Below, in pieces: positions 12,142-22,130 of a stretch of 64,000 nt of DNA. The DNA comes from Nymphaea colorata (taxonomy: Eukaryota; Streptophyta; Magnoliopsida; Nymphaeales; Nymphaeaceae), in contig NC_045141.1 of NCBI RefSeq assembly GCF_008831285.2, forward strand, positions 3,985,224 to 4,049,223, given 5' to 3'. The notes beneath the pieces are model-generated. The model was not told where the DNA came from. It saw only the letters and a list, made by a program, of their open reading frames with translations, and did not search any database. How positions within the stretch are numbered: the stretch's first letter is position 1; every line of letters begins with the position of its first letter. The position numbers and the translations under genes were made by a program.

Positions 12142-13183
12142 AAGCTTATGGTAAACCTAACTGATCAACTAAGCTAGCCAGTTGTAGGTGACTTACCATT
12201 TGAAAGTGCGTAGAATGCTGCCTAAGATGCCTAGATGCTTAGTAGCCTATGCATTTCAGTTGACAAACTAAGTCTTGTCCATGTAACATGGGTATGAGAT
12301 AACTGATAAGGCTCTAGTACCTGCATTGATGCACCAAAACCACAACGCAGACACATGACGGTACATTTTGGATTGGGTTTAGGTTAGACCCAATCCAAAA
12401 CGACTTACCTTTATCTTAACAAGAAGTTGTCGGTGGCCAATGTCAGTTTCCTCTCCCCTTTCAACCCTTCCACTAAGTTATTGATCCTTCAGTGAGACAC
12501 AATTACAAGCAAGCAGCTTTGGTGTCTATCACAATAGCTTTGGTGGACCAACCAGAGAGAGAGAGAGACCTGATGTTATTGTACGCGTATTTATATGAAT
12601 AAATTTGTATTATTTAACATCTTTAGTTTTGTATTATTTTGTCAGTCTTTCTGTGACTGTATATAATCATGTATATGTTTATATATGTGACTGTATATAA
12701 TAATATTTTGGTTGCATTTTATTAGCTTTTACATTTTTATTTTTTATCTTTTTTCATTTAGAGCGCTTAGTCCAGCCTAGGCATGCCTAAGCTCTAGGGT
12801 CTACTCATTGCCTCGGCGCCATCTAGTTCTCTAGTGACATACATGAGGCACTTGAGAATGTAGCACCCGCAACACCTATGAGAAGGCCAAGCATGAAGGC
12901 AGTTGGCAAAGACTTGGAATAATGGGGTGGACATTAGATGTTGAATTGGGCCAATGATGGAATGGCCATTTGATAGCAAGTTAGTGACTTAGCAGGTTGG
13001 CATGGCCTGGTGCTAAGGGCTTGGCCATGCTACATTGAGGTATGATTCATGATAGCATGTGGTGTAGGAGATGAAACTCATAACTTGGCTTGTGGGGACT
13101 GAAGATGGGTGACCAAGTGGGAATATGAAAACTGCGCATATGCACAAACTTGTTGGCAATTGAAGGCCAATGATGAGTAGAGG
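12142..13183. other. Intergenic; no gene recognised
   Basis: No coding or RNA feature is supported. Sequence is of mixed composition with a short GA run at about 12553-12568. Confidence 0.4.
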
Positions 13184-13566
13184 CCATAGTCACAGAAAAC
13201 ACGTTTTTTCCAAAAAGAAAAAGCGCGAAAAATTAAATGGCCCTTAAAACTTAGAAAAAACATGTTTTTTTGAAAAAAACGTTAAAAACGAAAAAAACAC
13301 ATTTTTAACATGTTTTTTCGTGTTTTTTACTTTTTTTAATGCCAAACAGTTTTTTTTCATTTTCTATTTTTTATTTGTTGCAAATCTACTTATCTTGTGA
13401 TGTTTGTGTTATTAGTTTCTCACTTATTTTTTTTCACCATTTTTAGTATTTTAAAATTTTAAAAATTTACCATATTTTTCCTTTTTTCTCATTTTTCAAG
13501 CTCTCCGTATTATACCCGAGAAAAACCTCACCGTTTAAAACTCCGAGACGTTATTTGTGACTATGG
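13184..13566. repeat. MITE-like element with CCATAGTCACA terminal inverted repeats
   Basis: Left end CCATAGTCACAG and right end TGTGACTATGG are complementary over 11 bp. TAGAG borders both sides (one extra G on the left), a possible 5-bp target duplication. The interior is T/A homopolymer-rich with a GTATTATACCCG motif near 13510. A related copy lies at 35500-35877 in the same orientation. Confidence 0.5.
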
Positions 13567-13828
13567 TAGAGACAACTCAGCCAATGCTTAGCACTCGGCT
13601 TCTAAAGAGATGGACTGAAGGGTACGTGTTGGCTGGTAGTTGAGCAGCACAAAATGGCAATTAGCTATATCAAACAAAGAGGAACAAGGTTTCCGGCATT
13701 TGCTTGTGGCGCCAACGGCTGAATGAAGTTGCAGCTAGAGGAGGTGCCACATACACTATGTAACTACTTTATGACTGCTAGGTCCTATTTATGGTCGACA
13801 TGGACACTTATGTGGCAGAATTTGGAGT

Positions 13829-15110
13829 GTGTATACATGTATTATGTTATTTATATTTCTATTACTGATTTTTCAAAGCCCTAGCTTGGGTTGCCTAAGT
13901 GTGGAGATGGGGTTGTGCCTTAAGTTCACTGAAATTTTGTTGGCTGTGTACTTGAAACCTTTTTTGGCTTTGAAGGGAACATCAGCTGCTAAGCTCGTTA
14001 GGTTCTGGAGAGCCTTAGACTACGAGGATGCTATAAATAACCTAAAGTTCCCATGACAGTAGCAGTGCTTGGCAGACCTAATGTTGTCGACATGTTCATA
14101 TGAGCTACAACCTCCCTTCCTCTTTAGATAGTTCTTTAATATAGTGCTGTATATACCTCAATATGTTTCATAAAGCTCAGTTTTGCTAGAAATTTGTTAA
14201 TTTCCTTTATTGATGATTCTTTTGTATCTATGCATTTTTTAGATTTTATTGATTAATGTTATGTGGTTAGTCAAGGTGTGCAAAGTCAAAACTTCTATAG
14301 GTGAATTGTGATTTAGGAGAATAGGGTGTTTCTGGTTCTTGCATACCGTCAAATTCATAAGCTTAACTTACTAGTTTGGGTTCTTATGATTGTGTGTCAG
14401 CTAAAAAGTTTGTTTCAGGTGGTTAAGTTTTTCCATATTGTTGGTTGTAGAACCATTTTTCTTGTTTTCGTTGACAATTCATGAAAATGTCCTGCAGTGG
14501 CTCATTGTTTTGATTTGAATAGTTTTTTCCTGCTGTCTCGTACTGATATGCTATTATTGCAGATTATCTTCTCAATTTTCAGATTTTCTATGCACTCTTT
14601 TCTGCAATTGTTGGCTTCTTGCTTGGGGCAAGTGATGGTCTAGCGAGGTATGCTGTTCATCTATTATCTTAGTGTGGTATGTTTAGCTTTTTGCTTGGAA
14701 GTCATGAGTTTTGCTTGGTTTTTTGAGATATTGTTGCTCTAATTGATATTTTTACACCAAGTTATTTTATGTGTCTGAAATAATTAATTTATAAATTTTA
14801 GTATGGTGTGCTTGCTTTATTAATTTTCCTTCCAGATTGATAATCTGTTGTTCCTTCAACATTTTCACTTTCTGGTTTCAGATTCATTCTGTTGATGCTG
14901 TTCATGAGCTTTTTGAGCAGTTTCCTGAAGCTTTCATGAAGTATCTTCATGTGCCAACCAAAGAGTAAGTGCTCACTACTCAGTCTTCACATTTAAATTC
15001 ATGTTTCATTGCATGACCAACCTTCTTTTCTGCATTTTAGTGCCTAGTCTTCCTTTGCTTACCAAAATACTGTTTGTGGCAGGAGTTCTTTTTATGCTTC
15101 CAATCAGGTG
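13829..15110 (+). pseudogene. Unidentified multi-exon gene remnant, membrane-protein-like
   Basis: Several exon-like pieces on the plus strand sit beside splice-like signals. 13964-14056 gives LKGTSAAKLVRFWRALDYED then a stop. About 14581-14648 gives FYALFSAIVGFLLGASDGLA, flanked by TTTTCAG and AG|GTATGC. About 14881-14966 gives IHSVDAVHELFEQFPEAFMK, flanked by TTTCAG and GAG|TAAGTG. About 15046-15109 gives LPLLTKILFVAGVLFMLPI before GTGAGT. Two pieces are hydrophobic enough to be membrane helices. I do not recognise the family, and no single long frame joins them. The splice-like borders suggest a real gene or its relic rather than chance, but function is unknown. Confidence 0.33.
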
Positions 15111-15456
15111 AGTCGACCATTATATTTGGAGCGTTGTGATTACGTATTCTTCTAATTGAATTTATGCAATCTTTGCTGTTATATTTAACACTTTTTATGA
15201 ATAAAGATGGAATGTCTATGATTCCACATGTAATATGCTTCAATTTTTCCACTTGGTGTGTTAGACTTATCCTTTATTTTGTGTATATCATTGAATTGTC
15301 TGGGATGCTTAGGAGCTTTCTTTATTGCATGTTACTTGAAAACATCAACCATGCTTTTATAAGGGTATTGAGAGCTTTGTTGGTAGCTATGTGATACGTG
15401 GAGATGCCTTGAAGGGTTTCACATCCATAATGAGCTGGCTGGACTTAGGTTATACT

Positions 15457-15520
15457 TTATGCTTGGGGCCTATTTTGATATATATATATATATATATATC
15501 AAAATAGGCCCCAAGCATAA
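15457..15520. repeat. Perfect 64-bp palindrome
   Basis: Two 32-bp arms are exact reverse complements with no spacer. The outer part is TTATGCTTGGGGCCTATTTT and the centre is (TA)n. It should extrude as a hairpin. No gene or element end explains it. Confidence 0.95.
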
Positions 15521-15929
15521 TAATTTGTATTCTGTTTGAATTGCAAGTGTCTTTATTGTATTGTTGAGAGCTAGAGATGCATTTAGGTCATCTTATTTAA
15601 CTCTTTTTTTTTAGACTTAAATATCTTTTAGTGTTCATTTCCTTAGAAAATGTTGTCAGGTCTCACTTTTTTTTGGAAAGACTTTTAATAGTAAATATCA
15701 TTTGGAAGAGATGACTTCATATCATCTTACTAATACTTTTCTAGAAACTTGAGTATCTTGGAATGGGAGTTTCACTCACTCTTTCTTGGTCATCACAGAG
15801 AGAGAGGGAGAGAGAGACCATCATGCTTAATTAGCAAAACATCTAACTATTCTGTTTTGGAAACATAAATTTCTTTTCCCCATATATCTGTGTGGCTAAA
15901 TACAATTAAATGAGAATACATATTAATCT

Positions 15930-16140
15930 GCAAGGGTGCGGCGAGGGTGTATAATTGTATATACACATTCATAATATATATAATTTTAGACTGTTTCTTA
16001 GCTTAATCTGTCCTTTCTTTTTACTTTTATACTATACATAAAGAAAGAAAGGGACATGGAGACGAAAAAATGGAATATTTTGAACTTGCATAAGAAAGGA
16101 CACAAGGACATGGTTGGGGTGCGTGTTGGAGCTGCACAAG
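15930..16140. repeat. Dispersed repeat, copy 1 (second copy 21390-21605)
   Basis: Shared order with the second copy: AGGGTGCGGC(G/A)AGGGTGTATA, then TTCATAATATATATAATT, then ACATAAAGAAAGAAAGGGACA, then TTTTGAACTTGCATAA. Both copies are in the same orientation, one on each side of Copia element 1. Confidence 0.7.
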
Positions 16141-18283
16141 CACCAGCGTCGTGTTGACATGGCATCTAATTAATTCTCTTTGAAATAAAATTTCTTCCTC
16201 ACATAGCTGCCGAAGTAAGCTATACGCATATATAACTGGGAGTATATATACATATATATACATACATATATGCACTGACCAGTACCCACACCCAGTCTCT
16301 TGACAATGCTTGGACTGGTGGCATATGCATATACACTCCTCCTCAAGTTGGGCATACATATCAAACATGTCCAACTTGGATACATTTCTCTCGAACGAAG
16401 TTGAAGATAGAGCGTTGTCAGAACATCAGCAGTTTCGTCTGCAGACTTCATGAAAGGTAAGACTACTCTTTAGCATCATCCTTTCACGAATGAAGTGACG
16501 TCAATCTCAACATGCTTTGTTCTGTCGTATAGTACAGGGTTGTTGGCTAAGTTGATTGTAGACTTGTTGTCACAGTACATTCATAGGTCCTTCAATCTCT
16601 ATCCCGATATCCGTCAGCAATATTTTCAGCCATAGTAACTCTGACACTCCATAGCAATAGCTCTATACTCTGCCTCAACACTAGATCGAGAACACACATC
16701 ATGTCACTTGCTCCTCCAGACAACAAGATTTCCTCCAAGTAGACACAATACCCTGTGGTAGACCGTTTAGTATCAGCACAACCTGCCCAGTTTGCATCGG
16801 AGTACCCCTCGATTTCTACAGTCTCTTGTTTTACATACAAGAGTCCTTTGCCAAGATTTTCTCAAATGCACAATATTCTGTCCACAGCCTTCAGGTGTGC
16901 ATCAGTAGGTACATGCATGAATTGACTCAGTACATTCACCGCAAAAGTGATATCTGGTGTCATAAGGGTAAGATAAATCAACTTTCCAACCATACATTGA
17001 TATCTTCCTTAGCTTCTTCACAGAGCAACTCTCTATCTCTAAGGCTTAACTTGTGTCCAGTATCAAGTGGGGTAGAAGCGGGTCTACACCCCAGTTCACC
17101 AGTCTCCTCCAACAGATCTAATGTGTATTTCCTTTGGTTTAGCACAAGGCCAGTACTAGAACTAGCAATCTCAATACCAAGAAAATACCTCAGTTTGCCA
17201 TGATCCTTGAGATCAATTCAGCAGCCAGTAACACTTTTAACTTGATGATCTCCTCCTCATCCTCTCTTGTGACAATCATGTCATCCACATCGACAAGTAA
17301 AGAGTGACCCTGCCTCTTTTTTTCTTCACAATAGAGTGTGGTCTCCATTCCCTTGATTGTACCCATGATGTTGCAACACTCGTCTGAGCCGTTCGAACCA
17401 TGTTATGGGTGACTGCTTGAGGCCACATAAGGCCTTTTTCAGCTTACAACATTTTTCTGGTTCATCATATCCTGGGGGCATAACATATACACTTCTTCTT
17501 CGAGATCACTATGAAAAAGCATTCTTAGCATCGAGTTGGTACATCCTCCACTCTTTCATCACAGCTGGGACATAACAACTCTAACTGTCTTCATTTTCGC
17601 AACTGGAGTAAAAGTCTCTAAGTAATCAATCTCATATTTTTACTAAACCCCTTGGCTACAGACGAGCTTTGTATCTTTCAACACTTCCATCTGGTTTATA
17701 CTTAATGGTATACACCCACTTGGAACCAACCAAGTGAGCCGCCTCAAGAATTTTCACAACTTCTCATGTCATGTTTCTTCTCAAGGCTTCCATTTCTCTT
17801 TCACAGCATCAGCCCACTTGGAATCACTTTGAGCTTCAGCAACGGACTGGAGAATCATAGCCAAAGAAAGAGAAGATACAAAACACTGTATTCCTTGCTA
17901 GTCTAAATAGATACAAAATTACCAATTAGGTGTTGAGTACATGATTGACACCCTTTCTCAGGGCAATGAGAAGTTCTTCATTTTCTTTTTCAACCCATCT
18001 TGAGTCTTCAAGGTAGGACTTGGTTCATCCAGGAAGGAATGGCATTGGGATTGGAAGTAGACTTCGCACCATTAGTTAGCTCCTCTTCGAGCACCTCGTC
18101 TAGAGTAGACCTGTCCAAACAATGATGACCTTGCTTCTCAGTTCTGGTGTCACACCCTCCTCCTTCTCAGGTTTTTCTTTCTTGTAATCCAAAAATCTGT
18201 AAATTAAATCTCTTGACTCTGAGAATACTCTTCCCTAACCACAGACTTCTCCCCCTGAAGAGGATTTCTCACAAAAGTAAGAG

Positions 18284-18405
18284 GCATGTTCCAAGAGGTA
18301 ACATCCCTGTAACATAAACTCGACCAACGGTAGGATCAAGACGAGCATGTTCCAAGAAGGTAACATCCCTTGTAACATAAACTCGACCAACGGTAGGATC
18401 AAGAC
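18284..18405 (-). repeat. 61-bp tandem duplication in Copia 1 pol
   Basis: GCATGTTCCAAGA...GGATCAAGAC occurs at 18284 and again at 18345 with single-base indels. The related element at 51.3 kb has only one copy, so the duplication is specific to this element. Confidence 0.85.
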
Positions 18406-20720
18406 ACCTATACCTTTCTGAGTAGAGAATACCAACAAACACACCCTTGATAGACAGGGATCAAGTTTCTTAACATTGGGACTGTGATCATGAATAAAAC
18501 ATAAACAGTCAAAAACACGAGGGGGGGGAGAAAAGGTTGATGACTTCCCGAAAGTAAAGAACGGGGAGTCCGACCATTCAGCACACGACTGGGCATGCGG
18601 TTGATAAGATACGCATTAGTAAGAACCGCATCACCCCAATAGTGTTTGGGAAGATTCCTCTAAACAAAAGGGCTCTGGTGACATTAAGAAGCTGGCGATT
18701 CTCCTCTCAACACCCCGTTTTGTGGGGGAGATAATTATAGGACGTCTCATGAACAATCCCCTTTTTCGAAGGAAATCCTCAACTGACTAACACATATACT
18801 CACATGCATTATCCGATCGGAAGGTTTTAACAGTTCCACCATATTGAGTTTGCACAAGTAGAATGAAAGTCTCTATGATATGAGGTACCTCACTGCGATC
18901 TTTTAACAAGTACACAAGGTGGTCCGAGAGAAGTCATCAATAAAAGTTATAAAATAATGAAAACCTGACGGGTATGAATTCTCGAAGGCCCCATACATCT
19001 GAGTGAACCAAGGAAAAAACTTCATTAACACAACTAGTAGAAATAGGGTACGAAGCCCTCACATGTTTGGCAAACTAACATACATCACAGAATCAAAGAC
19101 AGTTCAGAGTGGAACACAAATCAGGAAACAACTATTTCAAAATGCCAAAGGTAAATGCCCAAGGCATTCATGCCAATACAAGAAGGGCTGAAGACAATCT
19201 TTCTCTTCGCTTTTCTGTCTTGCTGATCGCTGTCATAAGAGCCATGGCCACGTGTATGGAAAGATGATATAAGCTATCGACACCAACCATCCCAATCCTC
19301 TTTCCTGTCGCCAAGTCTGCAAAACACAGTGATTTGCAGAAAAATGAGTTCAAAATTCAGCTCTTTAGTAAGTTACTAATTGACAAGAGATTTAAGGGAA
19401 GTTGAGGGACATGTAATGCTCCTCGCACATGAACTTGTCCAATAAGGACAGACTCCCTTCTCCTGCCACAAAAGTAGAGGAACCATTTGCGAGAGTACTC
19501 GCTCCCTTCCAAAAGACAGCTTATACTCATGAAACAATTTAAGGTTACCCGTCCTGTGGTGAGTAGCACCACTGTCCACAATCCATTCTCCCACACAAGA
19601 GTTACCTTTATCCCCTACAATGGCAAGAGCTTGATTGGCTTTTGACTCATCTGATGCCTCAACCTGATTGACATCGATCCGACCCAGATAAGCCCTCAGT
19701 TCACGAAGCTGTTCAGTAGAAATGGAGACCTTTCCTCCACTAGATTTTGTTTCCTCAGACACAGTCGACTTCCATTAGAAGACCTCCCTTTGTTACCCTT
19801 TTTCTTTGGATGAAGATTCCAACAGAATCCACAGTATGACCAGTCTTCTTGTAGTGAGTACATCTACAAAGAGATCTAGTAGTGCCTCCAGACCACGACT
19901 AACAAGAGCAGATCTCTCATTATATGACATGAGATCCTCTTTCCCCAGTAGTAACCAGCCTTCTTTGTTCTTCAGCTTCAACACGAGAATACACATCTTC
20001 AATACTCGACACTTCTCATGAATTCAGAATCTGGCTTCTAACACCTTCAACTCATCATTCAAACCAGCTAAAAGAGGAACACCCTATTTTCCCACTCTTT
20101 AGCTACATAAAGTGCCTGATCTTGGGACAGTGCCAAGTAACATCAAATAATAGTCAAGATTCTCCCACTTGGCTTTCAAAGCCCCATAGTAATATGCTAC
20201 ATATAAGTTCCCTTGCCGAGCTCATACACAGTCTTCATTTGTTGGTAAGTCCGGATAGCCTTTTCTTTTGGCCATACATGTTCTCTAAATCACCCACATG
20301 TCTCTAGCAGTCTTCTTCTGAAGAATAAGGGTTGGATATCAGCGGAAACAGAGGTTGACAATCCAAGTTTTTACTTGATTATCCTCAAGAAACCAATGTC
20401 CCACACACTTGTCTCCGCCGGTTCAGGTTCCTTCCTTGTATAGGCAATCCGACCGCAGGCAGCAATCCCCATAGTCATAGCGGCCGACCACGGGAGGAGT
20501 TCTCCTTGGTAGGCAAATAGTAGTGACCTGAACGGGAACATTCTCAGTTCTATAAGCCCTGATTTCGTTTGATCAGCATTGTCAGTCGACGAGGAAGACG
20601 TAACCATGACTACAGACCAGCCCGGCGGCGGCGGCGGCAGCAGCAACGGCGACAACAGTAGTGAGTGATAGAGAGATTAAGGTTGGAACTTCACAACCCC
20701 AAAAAATTTCCCAACTCGTC

Positions 20721-20733
20721 GGCTCTGATACCA
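20721..20733 (-). other. Primer-binding site of Copia 1 (initiator Met tRNA type)
   Basis: GGCTCTGATACCA is the complement of TGGTATCAGAGCC, the usual plant Copia primer site, and directly abuts the LTR start TGTAGAAA at 20734. Confidence 0.9.
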
Positions 20734-20975
20734 TGTAGAAATACGAATATAGGAAAAAAGAATACGATGAACACGATGTAACGTGAAAAAACCCACAGCA
20801 AGAGAGAAAAAACCACGGATGAGGAGGAACTGGTGCCCACTAGCAACCAGACTCTCTCTCTCATGATTTCATTAACTCTCTCAAGATTAGGGTTACAATC
20901 CTTAAGTAAGGCACAACAAGGGCTACACGATGGATCAGATATGGATCCTGACCCGGTCCCGAGAACCATCTAACA
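20734..20975 (-). repeat. 5' LTR of Copia element 1
   Basis: 242 bp, TGTAG...TAACA on the plus strand. It shares CACGATGTAACGTG, CCACGGATGAGGAGG and TTAGGGTT blocks with the LTRs at 49021 and 53991. Confidence 0.85.
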
Positions 20976-21327
20976 TGTTCCAACAATATTATCTTGCCAT
21001 TGTGTGTCAACCTTTGGTTTAGGCTAGCGATGTACTCTGGATAAGGCTGAAGCCTGATGGTTTTGTTATTTAATCAAAAGCCTTTTTCGTTTAGTTATGT
21101 AAATCAAATTATAACGAATCCTTGAGAAGAAATTTGTTTAGAAACATAAGGAGGAACCAGTTCTTGACTAATTGAGCGAGTGTTAACGTATAGTAAATGT
21201 GCAAGGCCCGACATTAGTTTTATAATGTCCATTTATCCCGTGCCCAATTATGAATGAGGACTTGCCTGCATGAAGCTAGAATCGCTGGTCAGCCATACAG
21301 CGATAAATTCATTCTCGGGCCCTGTAC

Positions 21328-21668
21328 ACTATGTCACATGAGTGCGGGGTGCCTGTGCAAGTGCGAGTGCTGGTGCGACGTATCCCAAAAATTGGGTGTG
21401 AGGGTGCGGCAAGGGTGTATATATATATAAATGTATGTATTCATAATATATATAATTGTAGTTTTTTTCTTAGTTTAATCTGTACTTTCTTTTTACTTTT
21501 ATTACTATACATAAAGAAAGAAAGGGACAGGGAGAAGAAAAAAAGTGAAAACTATTTTGAACTTGCATAAAAAAGATGTGGTTGGGGTGCGATGCAAAAA
21601 AAGATGTGGTTGGGGTGCGTGTCAACACGGGTGTGGCCCCTTTTTTGAAGAGTCTATGTGACATAGCT
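21328..21668. repeat. MITE-like repeat with ATGTCACAT inverted ends
   Basis: Left end ACTATGTCACATGAGTGCGG; right end GTCTATGTGACATAGCT is its imperfect complement. It encloses the second copy of the 15930 repeat. A related right end, CCATGTGACTTAGCT, occurs at about 27535-27550. Confidence 0.5.
21390..21605. repeat. Dispersed repeat, copy 2 (first copy 15930-16140)
   Basis: Same block order as the first copy, direct orientation, with an expanded TA tract. Confidence 0.7.
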
Positions 21669-21759
21669 TGTACACACCGCCCTTCACACTGGGAGCTGGC
21701 CATGCCTAAAGTCGTTACCTTCACCGCATGTGGTCCGGACATACCATAACAGTCTCAAA

Positions 21760-22130
21760 TACCTTATGAACCAAAGAGTGAGCACTCCGATCCAGCAACA
21801 TTGGCTTGTCAAACTCATGGTGTGTGACTTTGTAGTAGAATACAAGAAGGGCAGGACAATACCACAACCGATTCACTATCACGAGTGGGCGAAAACTTGA
21901 TGACATTATCCGTGATTAGCACAAACCTATGGGAAAGGATTGCACTTGAGCAAGACTTGGTTGAGAATCTTAGATTGCTGAAAGCAACATTGAAACAAAA
22001 GGCAGATTCTATCCCACATTATTCGGTTAAGGGCAGCATACTATGTCGAAAGGGTAAGGCAGTCATATCAAAATAGTCTGAGCTTACCCGAGAGCTAATA
22101 CAACACTTTCATGACACCGTGACAGTTGGG
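21760..22130 (+). pseudogene. Ty3/Gypsy pol remnant (RNase H end to integrase zinc domain)
   Basis: Plus-strand sequence gives QQHWLVKLMVCDFVVEYKKG, matching the end of Gypsy RNase H (family pattern QQKWLxKLxGFDF.VEYK.G). It then gives a 63-residue open stretch from 21885 (LMTLSVISTNLWERIALEQD through SIPHYSVKGSILCRKGKAVI) and, after a stop, SELTRELIQHFHDT, the pattern of the linker and H2C2 integrase zinc domain. The ALSR junction between the two is destroyed by a frameshift. No reverse transcriptase or catalytic integrase core is seen nearby, so this is an isolated fragment. Confidence 0.7.

Larger units (their letters stand above)
16338..20975 (-). mobile_element. Ty1/Copia LTR retrotransposon 1, degenerate, 3' LTR missing
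   Basis: Read on the minus strand: LTR 20734-20975, primer site 20721-20733, gag (start near 20608), GAG zinc-finger region near 19.8-20.0 kb, gag-pre-integrase and integrase around 18.6-19.6 kb, reverse transcriptase at about 17.2-17.7 kb with a DVDDMIV form of the YVDDM motif, and RNase H ending near 16.6 kb (GYSDANWAGCADTKRSTTGY). Every domain is broken by stops and frameshifts. The left edge CTCCTCCTCAAGTTGGGCAT corresponds to the polypurine tract of its relative at 49261, but no LTR follows it, so the 3' LTR is lost. Same family as the element at 49021-54230. It is not autonomous. Confidence 0.88.
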
